Shown piece by piece: positions 53,241 to 64,000 of a stretch of DNA of 64,000 nt. How positions within the stretch are numbered: the first letter of the stretch is position 1; the number at the start of each line of letters is the position of its first letter. The notes beneath the pieces were generated by a model. The model saw nothing but the letters and a program-made list of their open reading frames with translations, had not been told where the DNA came from and did not search any database. The stretch is taken from NCBI GenBank assembly GCA_014529385.2, contig CM043963.1, positions 5,927,501 through 5,991,500 on the forward strand. Reading direction: 5' to 3'. The DNA comes from Adiantum capillus-veneris. Its lineage: Eukaryota > Streptophyta > Polypodiopsida > Polypodiales > Pteridaceae. A program made the position numbers and the translations under genes.

Positions 53241-53708
53241 TTAGAACCACTCGCCTGCAAATGAAGAAGTGAGAAAATACCACTCTAGGTTTTCTTCTTC
53301 AGCTATCCAAGCTTCAATAAGGTCTCGATTTGTTTGATCAAAACAAAAGGGTAGACTATTGATGAGCTCTAAGAAGGGTTGAAATTCTTCAAAGCTAAGG
53401 CGATAAACAGAAATCTCTAGAACTTCACTTTCTGGATCCAAAAGAGCAACCACGTCCCAAGTGATAAATTGCACTTGCTCTACAATTCCCAATGCACAAG
53501 CGATTTGTATAAAAACTAGATCTTCATGCTCGTCGAAGGCCGTGAGAAAGTAGCAATTGACTAGGAGCTCCTTTCCTTCGAGTTCCACACAGTCGGAGTG
53601 AGGCAACCTTCTCACAATTTCATAAAGAACATCCTCATCAAGTCCAATCAAGTTTGCAAGATTTAAAGACTCCACTTGTGCTACAAAATTCCTGGACAAA
53701 AACTCCTT
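53241..53708 (-). CDS. Uncharacterised protein, paralogue of 53746-54300
   Basis: 152 residues from an ATG at 53697-53699, with an acceptor-like TTTTTGTCCAG just upstream. Features: LDEDVLYEIVRRLPHSDCVE, VFIQIACALGIVEQV, YRLSFEEFQPFLELINSLPF and an acidic, Trp-containing end. It shares with the neighbouring upstream ORF the patterns RRLPH, FIQ..CAL, INSLPF and F..F.P.L. The N-terminal L..E...E.VRRLP stretch recalls an F-box helix but is too short to assign. No known family recognised. It lies 50 bp upstream of the Gag-like gene on the same strand. Confidence 0.5.
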   Translation of the reverse strand, partial: KEFLSRNFVAQVESLNLANLIGLDEDVLYEIVRRLPHSDCVELEGKELLVNCYFLTAFDEHEDLVFIQIACALGIVEQVQFITWDVVALLDPESEVLEISVYRLSFEEFQPFLELINSLPFCFDQTNRDLIEAWIAEEENLEWYFLTSSFAGEWF

Positions 53709-53745
53709 AGGATTATGGTTAAATCATTCAAAAGCATAAAGAGAT

Positions 53746-54300
53746 TTACAATGTCTCTATGAACAAAGTGTCATAGAAAGTAGAGAAGGATGAGAATTTA
53801 TACAAATTTGCAATCTTCTCTATGCTCTCTTTATTAAGACAAGCTCTGAATAGCTCCCTATCTCCTTTGTTGAAAGCGAAAGGAAGACTATTAATAAAAC
53901 GCAAATGAGGGAAAAATTCACCAAATGTGAGTCTATGAAGCATGAACTCTGGCAGCAAGTTTCCTGAAGAGTCTTCCTCAATGGTGAAATGCACTCGCCA
54001 AACGCCAAATTTCACTCTATTTGCCAATCTTAGGGCACACACTAGTTGGATGAATGCGCGGTCTTCCTTAGTGCCCAACAACAAGAGGAAAATGGAATCC
54101 ACGCGTAGGACCTTCCGTCTTAACTTCACCACCCTCTTGTTATGAGGGAGACGCCTTACTACTTGCTCCTGCAACTCAATTGGTAATAGAGCTAGATCTC
54201 TAAGGATTGAACTTTCACTGCACACACATTCCCAGTTAGAAAAAATGATCATTTTTTTGTTTCTTGTAACAACTTGGACAAAGAAAAAACAAACATACAC
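53746..54300 (-). CDS. Uncharacterised protein, paralogue of 53241-53699
   Basis: Open 184 residues; the conserved part starts about residue 30 after an acceptor-like TGTGTGCAG (near 54219), so the first residues may be intronic. Features: LALLPIELQEQVVRRLPHNK, AFIQLVCALRLANRVKF, HRLTFGEFFPHLRFINSLPF and FNKGDRELFRACLNKESI. Weakly similar over its length to the next ORF, including the end 'TAAATCTCT', so the two are a tandem duplication. Function unknown. Confidence 0.5.
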   Translation of the reverse strand: MYVCFFFVQVVTRNKKMIIFSNWECVCSESSILRDLALLPIELQEQVVRRLPHNKRVVKLRRKVLRVDSIFLLLLGTKEDRAFIQLVCALRLANRVKFGVWRVHFTIEEDSSGNLLPEFMLHRLTFGEFFPHLRFINSLPFAFNKGDRELFRACLNKESIEKIANLYKFSSFSTFYDTLFIETL

Positions 54301-54853
54301 ACTATTTTGCCGGGCTGCACTTCATTTTAAAATAAAATGAACACATGTACATCAAAAGAAGTGTGGTAGTTGATGAGAGGTAGAATGACAGGGTTTGGTG
54401 ATGCAAGAATTTCTCCTGCTCTTTGGGCACCAAACATGAACACCATTCATTGTTGAAAATGGATCTTTCTACTAATTGCAATGTTTACTCTAATGTGTGG
54501 AGTGAAATGAAAGGGAAAAACCTGTATTCATGGGCCATTATCCATGGTCTATGCCTGACCTAATTCTTAAAACAAAACAAAAATATAGACTTCCAAACTA
54601 AGGTCGTACCTAATGAGAGGCAAAATAAAAGGATTTACTGATGCGTTTATCTCTACCAACCTAAGAGGACCTAAAATTCTACAAATTACTCGCTGAAATT
54701 GCAACTTAGTACTAACAATTATGTGTACCTTTTGCCTTGCAATGGGAATGAAGGGATCTTACAAATTCTCGTGATTCATGCAAACTACTTGACTATGCTA
54801 AAGGTTGATTCTACACAAAAATACACAAGTCGTCCTCAGTGGGGGCACCAATT
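54301..54853. other. Non-coding with an imperfect duplication
   Basis: No ORF supported. 'ATGAGAGGTAGAATGACAGG' (about 54373) has a diverged copy 'ATGAGAGGCAAAATAAAAGG' (about 54613). Confidence 0.45.
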
Positions 54854-57503
<2,650 letters not shown>

Positions 57504-57506
57504 GTA

Positions 57507-58400
57507 CATAAGAAGCTTCTCAAGGAATTCAAGGATATATTTTCTTGGACATACCATGACATGAAGGGAATTTCACCTTCTGTATTTCAACATACAATTC
57601 CAATGATTAGCACTGCTAAACCAGTCTAACAAAGACTCTACCCAATGAATCCTAAGTATGCAAAGATTGTTCAGGAAGAACTCAAAAAGCTTGTCAAATG
57701 CGGATTCATATACCCTATTGAGCACTCAAAATGGGTGTCTCCAATAGTTATTGTGTCAAAAAAGAATGAGAAACTCAGAGTGTACGTTGATCTCAAGAAG
57801 GTCAGTGCCACCAGTAGGACAGACCATTACCCCTTGCCATATTCAGGACCTGTGCTATAAAGAGTTGCAGGGAAGGAAGCTTTTAGATTTTTAGATAGTA
57901 CTATGGCTACAATCAAACCACAATTGCACTAGAGGACCAAGCTAAAACTGATTTTATAACCAAATTTGGAGTGTTTGCATTTCATCTTATAGCTTTTGGC
58001 TTAACCAATGCCCCTGCTACCTTCCAAAGATTGATAAACACTGCTTTTAGGACATATTTGAGGGACTTTTGCGAAGATTTCTTAGATGACCTTTGTGTTT
58101 ATTCTTCTTGGAAAAAAACATCTATCATGTTTAAGACAAGTGTTTGAAAAGTGCAGATTGTATTGCATCTCATTAAACCCTTTCAAATGCCAATTTTGAG
58201 TTAAACATGGAGTCATTTTAGGGCATATAGTGTCCAAAAATGGGATTTCCATAGGTGAGAGCAAAATTAAATCCATTTTCAATTTTGCAACTACCTACAA
58301 ACTATAAGGCGTTCAAAGGTTCATGGGCCATGCTGGTAATTACCAACGATTTATTTTAAACTTTGCCGAGATAGCTTGTCCATTGTACAAGCTTCTTATT
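57507..58400 (+). pseudogene. pol: Element C reverse transcriptase
   Basis: KEFKDIFSWTYHDMKGISPS, a stop near 57630, YPMNPKYAKIVQEELKKLVK, HSKWVSPIVIVSKK, RVYVDLKKVSA, TDHYPLPYSG. After a shift: ALEDQAKTDFITKFGVFAFH, LTNAPATFQRLINTAFRTYL and catalytic FLDDLCVYS near 58080. Then GHIVSKNGIS and FMGHAGNYQRFIL. Shifts near 57860 and 57900-58130. Closest relative in the window is B's RT. Confidence 0.8.
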
Positions 58401-58416
58401 TGAGTTCCACTAGACC

Positions 58417-58980
58417 GTGGAGTGTAATCATGCTTATGAGTTATTAAAAATTGCCTTGATAAGTGGTTCCATCCTACGAGTGCCCAATTGGAATGTAATT
58501 TTCCATGTGCATATTGATGCATCAAACTTTGCTATTGGGTGTGTTCTAGCTCAACCAGGAGAACATAAATTGGACTACCCCATTAGCTTTTCAAGTCGTC
58601 AATTAAATGATGCTGAGAGGAACTACATCACTACACAACAGGAAGGTTTAGCTACGATTTACAATGTAGAGAAATTTCTCTACTACCTTCTTGCCAACAA
58701 CATTGTTTTCTATGTGGATCATCAAGCATTGTTGTATCTAGTGAATAAACCTTGTTCCACGAGAAGAATCACACGATGGTTATTAATTCTTCTTGAGTTT
58801 AATTTTACCATTGTGGTGAGACCTGATAAAAGACATGTCATGGTGGATCATTTGTCTTGCATACCCAATGGTGAAGCACCCACTGGAATCAATGAAAAAT
58901 TGCCTGATACTTCTCTGTTCCTAATCAATACCATGCCTGAATGGAGTGAGAGCTTCGTAAGGATATAGCTAAAACAGGAA
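58417..58980 (+). CDS. pol: Element C RNase H
   Basis: 183 residues: FHVHIDASNFAIGCVLAQPG (Asp), SSRQLNDAERNYITTQQEGL (Glu), VFYVDHQALLYLVN (Asp) and RHVMVDHLSCIP (Asp). Then the linker MPEWSESFVRI. Intact within itself but bounded by a TAG at 58966-58968 and broken upstream. Confidence 0.8.
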
Positions 58981-59050
58981 TGCGAACCTTATTCTCTAAT
59001 TGCAGGAACTCTCTACAAGCTAGGGAAGGACGATATTATTAGACGTTGTG

Positions 59051-59819
59051 CTTATTGTCGGCAGATATGTGTTCAAAACGTGAGCTAGTGGGCCTCTGGA
59101 TATGAGAGGTGTGTGAGAGAATAAGAACAGCAGGTGAAAAAATCTATGGCAATCATCGTAAAATTAAATTAATAAAGTCAAGCTTTAAGTACAACTTAAT
59201 CCTTAGCCAAGGTGGACTGTTAACATCATCTTCACTTGGATCATCTAATAAGTAGGAGTTTAAGATCCCATTTTATAGGATTAACCGGGGCGTTAATGAC
59301 ACCGGGGCTTAGGACGATGATTAATCAACCTTGAAAGTGATGTCGGTGAAGAAATTTTTTTCCTGCCACTTTACCTGCCTCAACTACTCTTGGTTTCTGC
59401 AAATTATAATTCTGCTCACTACCTCAATCATCATGGTTCAGTTATTGTCAAATACTCTGCAGCTTCTTGCTCTGTGTGCTTTGCACTATCTTAATTGCCG
59501 CTTACAAATTTTGAATCTCCTCTAATCCACTTGCTCTGATTGCCTTTAGAATCTGTATGCCCTTGATGATTTGTAATACTGAGCTCGATAGAGTGAGCTT
59601 ACTTGCTCCTTAAGGAATAAGAGAGAGTCGGATTCCTTTTCCTTAAGATTTGAGAGAGAGAGATACCACCTCTTAGCTTCCTCCCCGACTCCTTGTTTCC
59701 TTCTTTCAATCCTGCTACTTGCCTTTTCGTTCCTCACTTCACCAAGGCTCTCGTTACCCATCTTCCTCGCTTTACCAAGGTCGAGAGATAGAGCCTTTAG
59801 CTTCACTTTGCTTCTCCAA

Positions 59820-59870
<51 letters not shown>

Positions 59871-61259
59871 CGTCCCCTTCGCTAGTCGAGGACTAGCTGA
59901 GGGCGAGAGAGAGAGAACTCTTTCAAGCTACCTTTCTCCACAGCTCCCAAATCCTCTCTCCTTCTCATAACCCTCACATTTTCTTCTCTTCATTCACCTC
60001 CCGTTTTTCCCCCTATATAGCACTCTCCTCAATAGCGCTGGCGTCACTAATGTGGCACGAACCAGCTCTATGACATGGCATCGAGAACCATGATTTGCTC
60101 AAAATTTGACAAAAATAGCACCAAATGGAATCCCTCTGCAAGCTGATCATTTTTCATCTCATGGCCGTTGCCATTCGAGCTCTGTAGCACCCACCATGAA
60201 CGGCTTCTTCCTTGCGCAATTCCATGCTCGCTGCAGCCATGCCTTGGCTCTTTTTCACATTCTTCCTCTTCACACTCACTTCCCCTTAAATTGTTTGGGC
60301 AGCCCTTGGTGGGCCTTTGGGCGGCCTAGCCTTGGTTGCCTTGGGCATTGGGTGGCCAAGCCTCTTGCTTAAAGAAAGAAAATCTTGGGCAGCCATTCGG
60401 TCCTACCCCCTTAGGCACCACATTTGGCATACATATCAGCCAAAACATTACCAAGCAGTGGCAAGCACAACATATGTTTCTAGCCACCCTTGACTAGCAA
60501 TCTCTACATCAATTCTTTAGCCTATCGCACAATGTCTCATGATTTTAAGATGCAAAACCAAGTCACTAGGTCTGGAGAGCGGCCTGCACTTTGCATCAAG
60601 TGAAATCAGTGTAAAGCATTTTTGTTGTAATTACATTGGGTGTGTTCTGCAATCAATACGCTCAAAAAGACGACGTTTCAGACAAAATACCCTCGAGCAC
60701 TTATTTAACTGCATTCAAAACCCTCGCTCTGGCTCAAAACTCCTAGATGGAACAATGACGGAGTTAACCAGATTGGTACGGAACCATGCCCCGGTGAAAT
60801 TCAATCTAGCGATATCTTGGTAACCGCCGTAACTATGATCACTGATCTAAAAAGACTGACAAGCTCCACAAAGTGAGCACTTCAGTCCCATGCATTCATT
60901 CTTCTCGGTCCCCTCAGTTGTAGTTGCCCAATCCCGTACGGATATGCAATCAACTTAAACTTCAAACTGCCATAACTTTTGCACCGTAGCTCCAATCAAC
61001 GAGCCGTAAAGATAGGCCGGTAGAGCACTTCAAGCACTATAGTTCTAGATCACAATCTTCCATCAGTGCTCAATTCAAGAATAATCCTTTTAGCATCATC
61101 AAGGAATTTGTGGGCCCTTTAAAGCCACATCTGACATACATTAATCGTTAAACTTGGCCTATTAACAAGCCCTGATCACTGCTGAATAAATGTGTGAGCT
61201 TCAAAGAATCTTAGCTTGCATTTATTTTCTCTTTTTCCATCATGTAAGCGGAGCTGCAC
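59051..61259. mobile_element. 2.2 kb non-coding insertion splitting element C
   Basis: Coding similarity stops at ...DDIIRRC (59050) and resumes at RHCEDEYLYILQEDHMG (61258 on). The edges carry the imperfect repeat GACGTTGTG / GACATTGTG (59042-59050 and 61260-61268), suggesting a target duplication. Inside: a GA microsatellite, a TATA-like CTATATAGC near 60013 and no credible ORF. It could be a solo LTR or a non-autonomous DNA element; no terminal inverted repeats seen. Confidence 0.5.
59823..59868. repeat. (GA)n microsatellite
   Basis: About 23 GA units inside the insertion in element C. Confidence 0.95.
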
Positions 61260-62148
61260 GACATTGTGAGGATGAGTATTTATACATACTACAAGAAGAC
61301 CACATGGGTATAGCCAGAGACCATTTTTTATGGAAACTAGAACTGCTAGAAAGGTGATGTAATCAAGCTATTGGTGTCCTATCTTATTCAACGATGCATC
61401 ACTTTTTGCAAAAGGGTGTGATGAATGCCAATGTTCCAAGATCATACAATGAAAGGATAAGATACCCTTACATTCTATTAAAGTGGCTCATCAATTTGAA
61501 AAATGGGGTTTAGACTTTGTAGGCCCAATTAGTTCGGCAGTTCGTAACACTCAATCTTGATATATTATTATTGCCACTGACTATGTGACAAAGTGGGTGG
61601 AAGCCAAGTTGACATGCAAGGCTCATGCAAGATCAACTACTAAGTTTCTCTTTAAGAACATTATTGTGCAATTTGGTTGTCCCTTTGAGATTGTGAGTGA
61701 CAATGGTAATCATTTTATAAATGGAGTGATAAAGGAACTCACAACAAACTTCACGATAGCCCACCATAAGTCTATACCTTATTATTCGCAAGCAAGTGGC
61801 CAAGCTTAGAGCACTAGCAAGACTTTAAATTCTATCTTGACCAAAACAGTGGAAGCTCATTGCACAAGTTGGGATTTCAAGCTGACATTAGCTCTATGGG
61901 CTTATCATACTGCTTACAATGTGGCTATTAACTATACACCATTCAAAATGGTATATGGCCAAGAAGCAGTTATGCCATGGGAGTTTGTAGTTCCTAGTCT
62001 ATGGGTAGCTTCACAAGAAGGTTGGGATGGTAACCTTTTAGTTGAGTGTTTATATATCCCTGAGAGGTTAGATAAAGAAAGACAATTGGCTCTGCAAAAT
62101 TCACTTGTTGAGAAAAATAGGAGAAAGAAATGGTTTATTGTCATTTAA
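61260..62148 (+). pseudogene. pol: Element C integrase, zinc-binding region and core
   Basis: Zinc-binding part degraded (YLYILQEDHMGIARDHF, KGCDEC). Core: Asp in WGLDFVGPISS, TKWVEAKLTCKAHARSTTKF, Asp in IVSDNGNHFING. The catalytic Glu codon in SGQA-E-STSK is TAG (61807-61809), so the triad is broken. Also LTLALWAYHTAYNVAINYTP and MVYGQEAVMPWEFVVPS. A further stop lies near 61558. Confidence 0.85.
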
Positions 62149-62560
62149 AGAACAAGGATATCAAGGTTGGGGATAAAGTCCTTATGTATGGAGTGTGTAA
62201 CGAGAAGAAAAAGTTGAAATATGCGGGAAAAGGACCATATAAAGTATGAGAAATCACCCCACAAGATACTATTTGGCTGGAAGATCTTGATGGAATTGAA
62301 ACCATTGGATTCCTCAATAGGATTAAAATTAAACTTTCCTTTGATCCGTTAAGCCAAGAGGAGCTACATGCCATCCATTAAAAAAAGGCAGCCAAGGCAC
62401 AAGTAAAACTGAAAAAGCTACAAGCTCAAGCTGAGGGTAAGGAGCGATAGCAACGTATTAGATTCCAACGAGAGGTAACCTTGGAGTCACATATGCATTT
62501 CAAGTTGAAACAGAGGATGATTGTTTGGACTCTGACACACCTCTACGATATCCTATTGAG
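62149..62560 (+). pseudogene. pol: Element C integrase C-terminal region and basic coiled-coil linker
   Basis: VGDKVLMYGVCNEKKKLKYA and GKGPYKV (GPY module), WLEDLDGIETIGFLNRIKIK, then LSQEELHAIH and AKAQVKLKKLQAQAEGKER, aligned with B's EMLAKIHAAKERTNKAKETK linker. Three in-frame stops. It connects integrase to the second protease-like domain. Confidence 0.65.
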
Positions 62561-62574
62561 GTAGCGCATATGGG

Positions 62575-62871
62575 AAAGTTCTCTATAACACCTTATTGGA
62601 CACAGGTGATAAATATAATCTTCTATCATATGGAGTGTGGTGTCAGTTAGGAAAGCCATCTATATTTGTCCAAATCAAGGGTATCAATAAGAAAAAAACT
62701 ACTATTTTTGGAACCTGGCACACTTCTATCAGTTATGACAATGGGGTCGTAGCTCAAGACTTTTTGGTCATGCCTGCTAGAATTATGGAAGGCAATATAA
62801 ACCTAGGACGCAAGTGGATGTTAGTGACCAAATTCACTATTGATTGCGGGACTGGGAGTGTCACAACGTAG
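62575..62871 (+). CDS. Element C second aspartic-protease-like domain
   Basis: LLDTGDKYNLLSYGVWCQLG (D-T-G intact) and, about 70 residues later, GNINLGRKWM in the place of the ILGRPFM motif. About 95 residues, ending at a TAG after GTGSVTT. It follows integrase as in B (35493-36041), with low sequence identity, so the arrangement is ancestral to both rather than a chance insertion. Activity unknown. Confidence 0.65.
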   Translation, partial: KVLYNTLLDTGDKYNLLSYGVWCQLGKPSIFVQIKGINKKKTTIFGTWHTSISYDNGVVAQDFLVMPARIMEGNINLGRKWMLVTKFTIDCGTGSVTT

Positions 62872-62949
62872 AAACCACTTCTTAGCCCTGCCACTCAAGC
62901 AATAGTCCCTGAGATTCACCTCCTAAGGAAATAAATCCCAAAGCATTGC

Positions 62950-63709
62950 ATGTCCAAGGGGTTGAACCATCTCTGCCTATATCCCAACCCTCTAGAGCTT
63001 CAACTTCTGTATTTCAAAAAAAATCATGAGACACACAAGAGTCATCATAATATAACAAAGAAAACATACAAATGGGTCCCTAGAGATTCTTTAGTGACCA
63101 TTTTTGTCGCTAAAAAAAAAAAGCCTTGTAAGAGACACCCCACTCGCTCCAAGAAATGTAAGAAAATGTTGCATTGGATTCCTAAACAGCTATTGGAATC
63201 CCAAGGCATTATGAAGGGAATGATCAAATTTGGGTGTCTAAACGTAAATTGCATTCTTACCTATCACCTATAGACCCATGTGAGTCAAATCCTATAATGA
63301 TAAAGCCGATTGAAGATCATGGGAAGGGAAAGACCACAGAATATTACACACCTGATCCGGAGCTATTTTGGGTACCTAAGAAAGAACGACTTGTATCACT
63401 CGGTTCAACATAGAAAAAAGAAATGAAGCTTCTTGCTCTTCATGTATTTTTTCTATAGAAACACAAAATTCTTCACAACTTCCACCTACCACCAAAAATG
63501 TACAAAAAAACAAGGAAAGAATAGCACCTCACATTGTAAGTTCATCACCTAAAACAACGTTTCAAGTAAAACCATGGGAGAGTACCTTACCACCCTTGCA
63601 ACTAGATGAAATGCCTAGGGTGGTGAAAAACTATTGGTCAAAGTCTTCACCCATTGTAACTTGGAACAATTGGTTTCAAAAGGTGATGACATCGTTCCAA
63701 AACGTATGA
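62950..63709 (+). pseudogene. Element C W-x-P-K tail
   Basis: KKTYKWVPRDSLVTIFVAKK, MLHWIPKQLLESQG, a frameshift, IWVSKRKLHSYLSP, ELFWVPKKERL, another shift, then WESTLPPLQLDEMPRVVKNY and TWNNWFQKVMTSFQNV with TGA at 63707-63709. It aligns with element A's tail over its whole length, including the conserved aromatic C-terminus. No signal peptide or membrane helix. Function unknown. Confidence 0.8.
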
Positions 63710-63716
63710 TCTACCC

Positions 63717-63730
63717 AAGGAATGGGGGAG
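63717..63730 (+). promoter_or_regulatory. Element C polypurine tract
   Basis: AAGGAATGGGGGAG directly before LTR start TGTCTACC. Confidence 0.85.
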
Positions 63731-64000
63731 TGTCTACCAATATCCATCATTCACTTGTTCCCCTGTTAACCTTCCTCCTTGACCTCTTAATCTCCCAATC
63801 TTAGGGAATGTATATATATAGTGCTATACTCAAGAAAACAAAAAAAAAAGTGAAAGAGCAAGAGTCACCAAACAAAAAGCTTGAAACCTACAAATTCTAG
63901 TACATGACCCAAAAATCATAATAACACGTTATGCACAAGGACATGACCTTTTGACATGACCCTTATAGTATTTTCACACTAACCAAAATCTATCTGTGTG
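63731..64000 (+). repeat. Element C 3' LTR, first 270 bp (cut by window end)
   Basis: Starts TGTCTACCAATATCC. Contains a TATA-like TATATATATAG at about 63812. Similar to element A's 3' LTR start. Continues beyond the window. Confidence 0.8.

Larger units (their letters stand above)
57504..64000 (+). mobile_element. Element C: 5'-truncated Ty3/gypsy relative of A and B
   Basis: Starts abruptly in the RT N-terminal region next to repeat E2. RT, RNase H, [2.2 kb insertion], integrase, second protease-like domain, W-x-P-K tail, purine tract and 3' LTR follow. LTR start, spacer and tail closely match element A, and domain order matches B. Gag and protease 1 are absent. Many stops and shifts; dead copy. 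Confidence 0.85.

Overview
The window looks like transposon-dominated nuclear DNA of a land plant. The reasons are several Ty3/gypsy-type LTR retrotransposons (one nested in another, one a chromodomain chromovirus), plant-type primer-binding sites (tRNA-Met-like and tRNA-Asp-like), two LINEs, long CT/GA, AC and AT microsatellites, and no bacterial-style gene packing. I cannot name the species. A seed-free or other large-genome plant is a guess from the unusual lineages present. I see no intact conventional host gene; two stretches hold broken or unrecognised gene-like material.

Layout. 1-6250 (minus): element A, a gag-protease-'WxPK tail' element without reverse transcriptase or integrase; its 3' LTR runs off the left edge. 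6254-6745: LTR-like DNA. 6746-9345 (minus): element F, an internally deleted chromovirus. 9346-11190: LTR-like and simple-repeat DNA with a plus-strand tRNA-Met primer-binding site at 11023. 11559-17768 (minus): remnants of an unrecognised multi-exon gene, with a 2.6 kb solo-LTR-like repeat (E1, 14884-17506) in one predicted intron. 18107-18575: G-run/C-run block. 18580-44464 (plus): element D, an old Ty3/gypsy element of an unusual lineage, split inside its integrase by element B. 24600-42194 (plus): element B, 17.6 kb, complete between 0.9 kb LTRs and flanked by a GTTGA target-site duplication. 44466-48077 and 48078-52345 (minus): two adjacent copies of one LINE family. 52430-54300 (minus): a gag-like gene preceded by two tandem paralogous ORFs of unknown function. 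54854-57503: second copy of repeat E (E2). 57504-64000 (plus): element C, a 5'-truncated relative of A and B, interrupted by a 2.2 kb non-coding insertion.

A, B and C are the most interesting group. B and C carry a second aspartic-protease-like domain downstream of integrase, followed by a tail with repeated Trp-x-Pro-Lys motifs. A keeps gag, the first protease and the tail but has lost everything between. B also has seven copies of a palindrome-centred motif (CGATCGCGATCG) in its 5' leader and in the matching 3' non-coding zone, plus an extra sense ORF before its 3' LTR. Many premature stops are TAG or TGA where the family normally has Gln or Arg, as expected from deamination of methylated CAG and CGA.
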